This document shows, one piece after another, positions 61,395-64,000 of a stretch of DNA of 64,000 nt. The notes under the pieces were generated by a model. The model was not told the origin of the DNA. It made no database searches and saw only the letters and a program-made list of their open reading frames with translations. The stretch covers positions 62,001 to 126,000 of the forward strand of contig NZ_JASLAW010000246.1 of NCBI RefSeq assembly GCF_030147005.1. The letters are read 5' to 3'. The translations under genes and the position numbers were made by a program. The stretch comes from Pseudomonas sp. Its GTDB lineage: Bacteria; Pseudomonadota; Gammaproteobacteria; Pseudomonadales; Pseudomonadaceae. Within the stretch, counting starts at the first letter, position 1, and every line of letters begins with the position of its first letter.

Positions 61395-62324
61395 TCAGAG
61401 CCGGATATCTTGCGGCCCCCGGATCAACGCTTCGATCCGCGTCCCGGTGGCGCGCTCTTCGTTGCTGAAGCCGTCGTAGTCGGCCAGTTTGCCGAAGCGG
61501 ATGCCGGTCAATTGTTCGATCTGCAACACGCTGCGCCGATAGGTTTTCAGCGGGCCGAATACCAGGTCCAGCTCGCCCAGTTCGCGGCGCTGGTCGATCA
61601 TGTAGGCGCTGGCGGAGGGTTTGCCTTCGTCGCCGAGATAAGCCACGACTTTCCAGAACGCCTGGGGGATTTTCACGCCACGGTACAAGCGGTCGTCATC
61701 GGCCAGCACCGGGCCGGTAAATACGGTGGCGCGGGCTTTCCAGCGCTGGGTGTTGTCGAGAATGTAGTCTTCCAGTTCCAGCCAGGTCTTCTGGTTGAAG
61801 CCGCTCATCTGCGGCGAGCAGTTGGTGAAGTGGAAGGTGTCGAGGTTGGCGGTGTTCGCGTCAGCGCCCCAATTGGGGTCCAGGCGCCGCACCAGATGGC
61901 CACGGTCCAGGCCATTGCCGGCGTAGAGGTCTTCGCCCACCTGGGCGTCGAGGGGCAGGCGGCCATCGTAGGCCCAGGTGTCATTGCTGCGCACGATATC
62001 CACGTACTTTTCGCCATCAATGTTGACGCCGACACACAGGGCCAGCCGTCGGGAGCGCGACATGCTGATGGAAAAATGCGTGTAGTCCAGGCGCCCGGGC
62101 TGCGCGTCGTCTGCCAGGGCCGGGTCAAACGTGGGCCAGGGCACGGCAAAGCTGCTGAGAAAATCGTCGGCGTAGCCGCGCCGGTCTTGCAGGTCCTTGG
62201 CTGCGGTAACACGGGGCGTCGTGGCCCTGGCCTCCAGCAAGGATGGGGTGGGCGTGAGCAGTGGGCGAAGGTCGGCAAGCCTTGGGTGGTAGGACAGGTC
62301 GATTTTGACGTTGCGTGCGGGCAT
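61395..62324 (-). CDS. DNA/RNA non-specific endonuclease (NucA-like)
   Basis: 309 residues of the beta-beta-alpha-metal DNA/RNA endonuclease family. The catalytic motif is DRGHLVRRLDPN with His143, followed by the conserved NCSPQMSGFNQKTWLELEDY containing the metal-binding Asn. No N-terminal signal peptide is visible, unlike many NucA homologues, so secretion would need another route. It is divergent from the protealysin-type gene with 130 bp between. It may be an effector or a nutrient-scavenging nuclease. Confidence 0.88.
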   Translation of the reverse strand: MPARNVKIDLSYHPRLADLRPLLTPTPSLLEARATTPRVTAAKDLQDRRGYADDFLSSFAVPWPTFDPALADDAQPGRLDYTHFSISMSRSRRLALCVGVNIDGEKYVDIVRSNDTWAYDGRLPLDAQVGEDLYAGNGLDRGHLVRRLDPNWGADANTANLDTFHFTNCSPQMSGFNQKTWLELEDYILDNTQRWKARATVFTGPVLADDDRLYRGVKIPQAFWKVVAYLGDEGKPSASAYMIDQRRELGELDLVFGPLKTYRRSVLQIEQLTGIRFGKLADYDGFSNEERATGTRIEALIRGPQDIRL

Positions 62325-62454
62325 GGAGTATTCCTGTTAGGTTCGGGTAAACACGACTGCAACATGATTTCATGACAATTTGGCCCAGACGGCAGACTCC
62401 GGTCTATCCTGAGTCGGTAACCGGCCTTCACCACACGCCAAAAGGAGCCAGCTT

Positions 62455-63516
62455 ATGTGTGTTCGCCAGCCGCGCAACCCTATTTTCTGCCTGATCCCAC
62501 CCTACATGCTCGACCAGATCGCGCGTCACGGTGACAAAGCCCAACGTGAGATCGCGCTGCGCACGCGCGCCAAGGACAGCACGTTCCGCTCGTTGCGCAT
62601 GGTCGCCGTACCCGCCAAAGGCCCGGCGCGCATGGCGCTGGCGGCGGGCGCCGAAAAACAGCGCTCGATCTACAGCGCCGACAACACCGACAGCCTGCCT
62701 GGCAAGCTGGTGCGCGGCGAAGGGCAACCCGCCAGCGGAGATGCCGCTGTGGACGAGGCCTATGACGGCCTGGGCGCGACCTTCGACTTTTTCGACCAGG
62801 TGTTCGACCGCAATTCCATCGACGATGCCGGCATGGCGCTGGACGCCACGGTGCACTTCGGCCAGGACTACAACAATGCGTTCTGGAATTCGACCCAGAT
62901 GGTTTTTGGTGATGGTGACCAGCAGCTGTTCAACCGCTTCACCGTGGCACTCGACGTGATTGGCCATGAATTGGCCCATGGGGTGACCGAGGATGAAGCC
63001 AAGCTGATGTACTTCAATCAATCCGGCGCGCTGAACGAATCGCTGTCGGATGTGTTCGGTTCGCTGATCAAGCAGTACGCATTAAAACAAACGGCCGAGG
63101 ACGCCGATTGGTTGATCGGCAAAGGGCTGTTCACCAAAAAAATCAAAGGCACTGCCCTGCGTTCGATGAAAGCGCCGGGGACTGCGTTCGATGACGAACT
63201 ACTGGGCAAAGACCCGCAGCCAGGGCACATGGATGATTTTGTGCAAACCTATGAGGACAATGGCGGCGTGCATATCAACTCCGGTATTCCCAACCACGCG
63301 TTCTATCAGGTTGCCACCCGGATTGGCGGGTTCGCCTGGGAGCGTGCAGGGCGTATCTGGTATGACACATTGCGCGATTCGAGGCTGCGGCCCAATTCCG
63401 GATTTTTGCGTTTTGCGCGCATCACCCACGATATTGCCGGCCAGCTTTATGGCGTAAACAAGGATGAGCAGACGGCAGTCAAGGCAGGCTGGAAAGCGGT
63501 GGGCATAAACGTTTGA
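62455..63516 (+). CDS. M4 metalloprotease, protealysin type
   Basis: 353 residues. Zinc motif H171-E-L-A-H175 with Glu195 in NESLSD 24 residues from His171; a catalytic-His region is in VHINSGIPNHAFY. No signal peptide. The N-terminus FCLIPPYMLDQIA carries the PPL-like motif of the short protealysin propeptide, and the length matches protealysin rather than thermolysin-type enzymes. AAAAGGAG lies before the ATG. The emfourin-type inhibitor gene begins 27 bases downstream. Confidence 0.92.
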   Translation: MCVRQPRNPIFCLIPPYMLDQIARHGDKAQREIALRTRAKDSTFRSLRMVAVPAKGPARMALAAGAEKQRSIYSADNTDSLPGKLVRGEGQPASGDAAVDEAYDGLGATFDFFDQVFDRNSIDDAGMALDATVHFGQDYNNAFWNSTQMVFGDGDQQLFNRFTVALDVIGHELAHGVTEDEAKLMYFNQSGALNESLSDVFGSLIKQYALKQTAEDADWLIGKGLFTKKIKGTALRSMKAPGTAFDDELLGKDPQPGHMDDFVQTYEDNGGVHINSGIPNHAFYQVATRIGGFAWERAGRIWYDTLRDSRLRPNSGFLRFARITHDIAGQLYGVNKDEQTAVKAGWKAVGINV

Positions 63517-63542
63517 GAAAGCCTGTGCGGCGAGGAACAGTC

Positions 63543-63848
63543 ATGCGAATTTCAATCAAGGAAAGCGGCGGGGCGGCGTATTTTCCAGGGCTGGCCAAGC
63601 CGCGTACCGTGGAGCTGGATACGTTGCCCGAGCCCGACCAGCAGGAGCTGCGGCAACTGATTGAAGCGTCCGATTTTTTCAAGTTGCCGCAAAGTACCGA
63701 TCCCGAGCCTGGCAACCCGGGCCGGGTGCATTACACCCTGACAGTCGCGGAGGGCACGCACAAGCACACGGTCTGTGTGCTTGCGCCGGTGAATTCCCCG
63801 GCACTGGACGGGTTGGTGCAGTGCGTGCGACGGCACAGTCGGGGCTGA
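63543..63848 (+). CDS. Emfourin-type protealysin inhibitor
   Basis: 101 residues starting MRISIKESGGAAYFPGLAKP, with VELDTLPEPDQQELRQLIEA and a C-terminal HTVCVLAPVNSPALDGLVQC. This matches emfourin (M4in), the slow tight-binding protein inhibitor encoded next to protealysins. The ATG at 63543 was preferred over an upstream in-frame codon at 63513 that would overlap the protease stop. It probably neutralises the co-encoded protease inside the cell. Confidence 0.87.
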   Translation: MRISIKESGGAAYFPGLAKPRTVELDTLPEPDQQELRQLIEASDFFKLPQSTDPEPGNPGRVHYTLTVAEGTHKHTVCVLAPVNSPALDGLVQCVRRHSRG

Positions 63849-63862
63849 CTTGGGCCTATTGG

Positions 63863-64000
63863 CTAGACAAGCTCAGTAAGGTCCGAGGGGCTGAAGGTTT
63901 TCAGATTGGCAGTCTCTCCCGTACGGATCTTGCTGGCCCACTGTGGGTCGCTCAGCAATGCGCGGCCAACGGCGATAAGGTCGAATTCCTCGCGCTCAAG
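63863..64000 (-). CDS. Old yellow enzyme / NADH:flavin oxidoreductase, 3' end
   Basis: Partial: only the last 45 residues lie in the window (reading leftward from 64000 to a TAG stop at 63863). EFDLIAVGRALLSDPQWASK is the conserved C-terminal FMN-binding segment of NADH:flavin oxidoreductases of the old yellow enzyme family. The rest of the gene is beyond the window. It is convergent with the emfourin-type gene. Confidence 0.85.
   Translation of the reverse strand, partial: LEREEFDLIAVGRALLSDPQWASKIRTGETANLKTFSPSDLTELV

Overview
The window reads as the chromosome of a Pseudomonas species of the P. fluorescens group. It is GC-rich, carries fluorescens-type REP elements, a glucarate catabolism block, many LysR/TetR/AraC regulators and two chemoreceptors, and its proteins look Pseudomonas-like throughout. 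About 57 genes or gene remnants are supported, plus one tRNA-Asn (GUU), one cobalamin riboswitch and several terminators and operators. All assignments come from reading the sequence; no database search was run.

Layout. 0-4.4 kb: a TenA/PqqC-like protein, a diguanylate cyclase, and lldD divergent from a LysR regulator, followed by tRNA-Asn. 4.6-7.8 kb: a TetR/MFS efflux pair and a TetR/hotdog-thioesterase pair, each with inverted-repeat operator candidates. 7.9-11 kb: a YeeE/YedE transporter, a cysteine hydrolase, a GlxA-type AraC regulator and a DUF2986 miniprotein. 11.2-12 kb: a small DUF6124-like gene behind a long structured leader. 12-14.7 kb: a second GlxA-type regulator divergent from a secreted metallo-beta-lactamase-fold protein, then a decayed HigB/HigA-type toxin-antitoxin locus. 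14.8-18.6 kb: glucarate dehydratase, glucarate MFS transporter and a divergent FadR-type regulator. 18.6-30.8 kb: TrmK, a chemoreceptor, a GST, an OPT transporter, an amino-acid permease, an S8 peptidase with an altered triad, a sugar-porter MFS protein, a BPL_N protein and an orphan protein.

30.8-36.8 kb is accessory in character. It holds an exact 40-unit heptanucleotide tandem array, a DUF1963 protein, a second chemoreceptor, a 0.6-kb non-coding region with a perfect 24-bp inverted repeat, a NADAR protein, an acetyltransferase and an internally deleted tyrosine recombinase. 37-48.8 kb is a two-partner-secretion / contact-dependent-inhibition-type locus: transporter (CdiB), lysine acyltransferase (CdiC), a 2744-residue exoprotein (CdiA/FHA) with a serine-hydrolase-like C-terminus, and three small lipoproteins. 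49-57.8 kb carries a lipoprotein, an alpha/beta hydrolase, RidA divergent from LysR, a second DUF6124-like gene with the same leader type, a nucleotidyltransferase, a chromate transporter, TspO, an esterase and an acetyltransferase. 58-64 kb carries a cobalamin-riboswitch-controlled BtuFCD importer, a NucA-type nuclease, a protealysin-type M4 protease followed by its emfourin-type inhibitor, and the truncated 3' end of an old-yellow-enzyme gene.

The most interesting signal is the pair of long leaders before the two DUF6124-like genes (about 11660-11965 and 52932-53235). They share hairpins with compensatory or wobble-only changes. They also share a three-element arrangement in which a middle segment can pair either with an upstream partner or with the Shine-Dalgarno region. 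The primary sequence of these elements differs between the copies but stays complementary within each copy. This looks like a switching mRNA leader. I do not recognise it as a named RNA family, although dispersed repeat families of P. fluorescens must be compared first.
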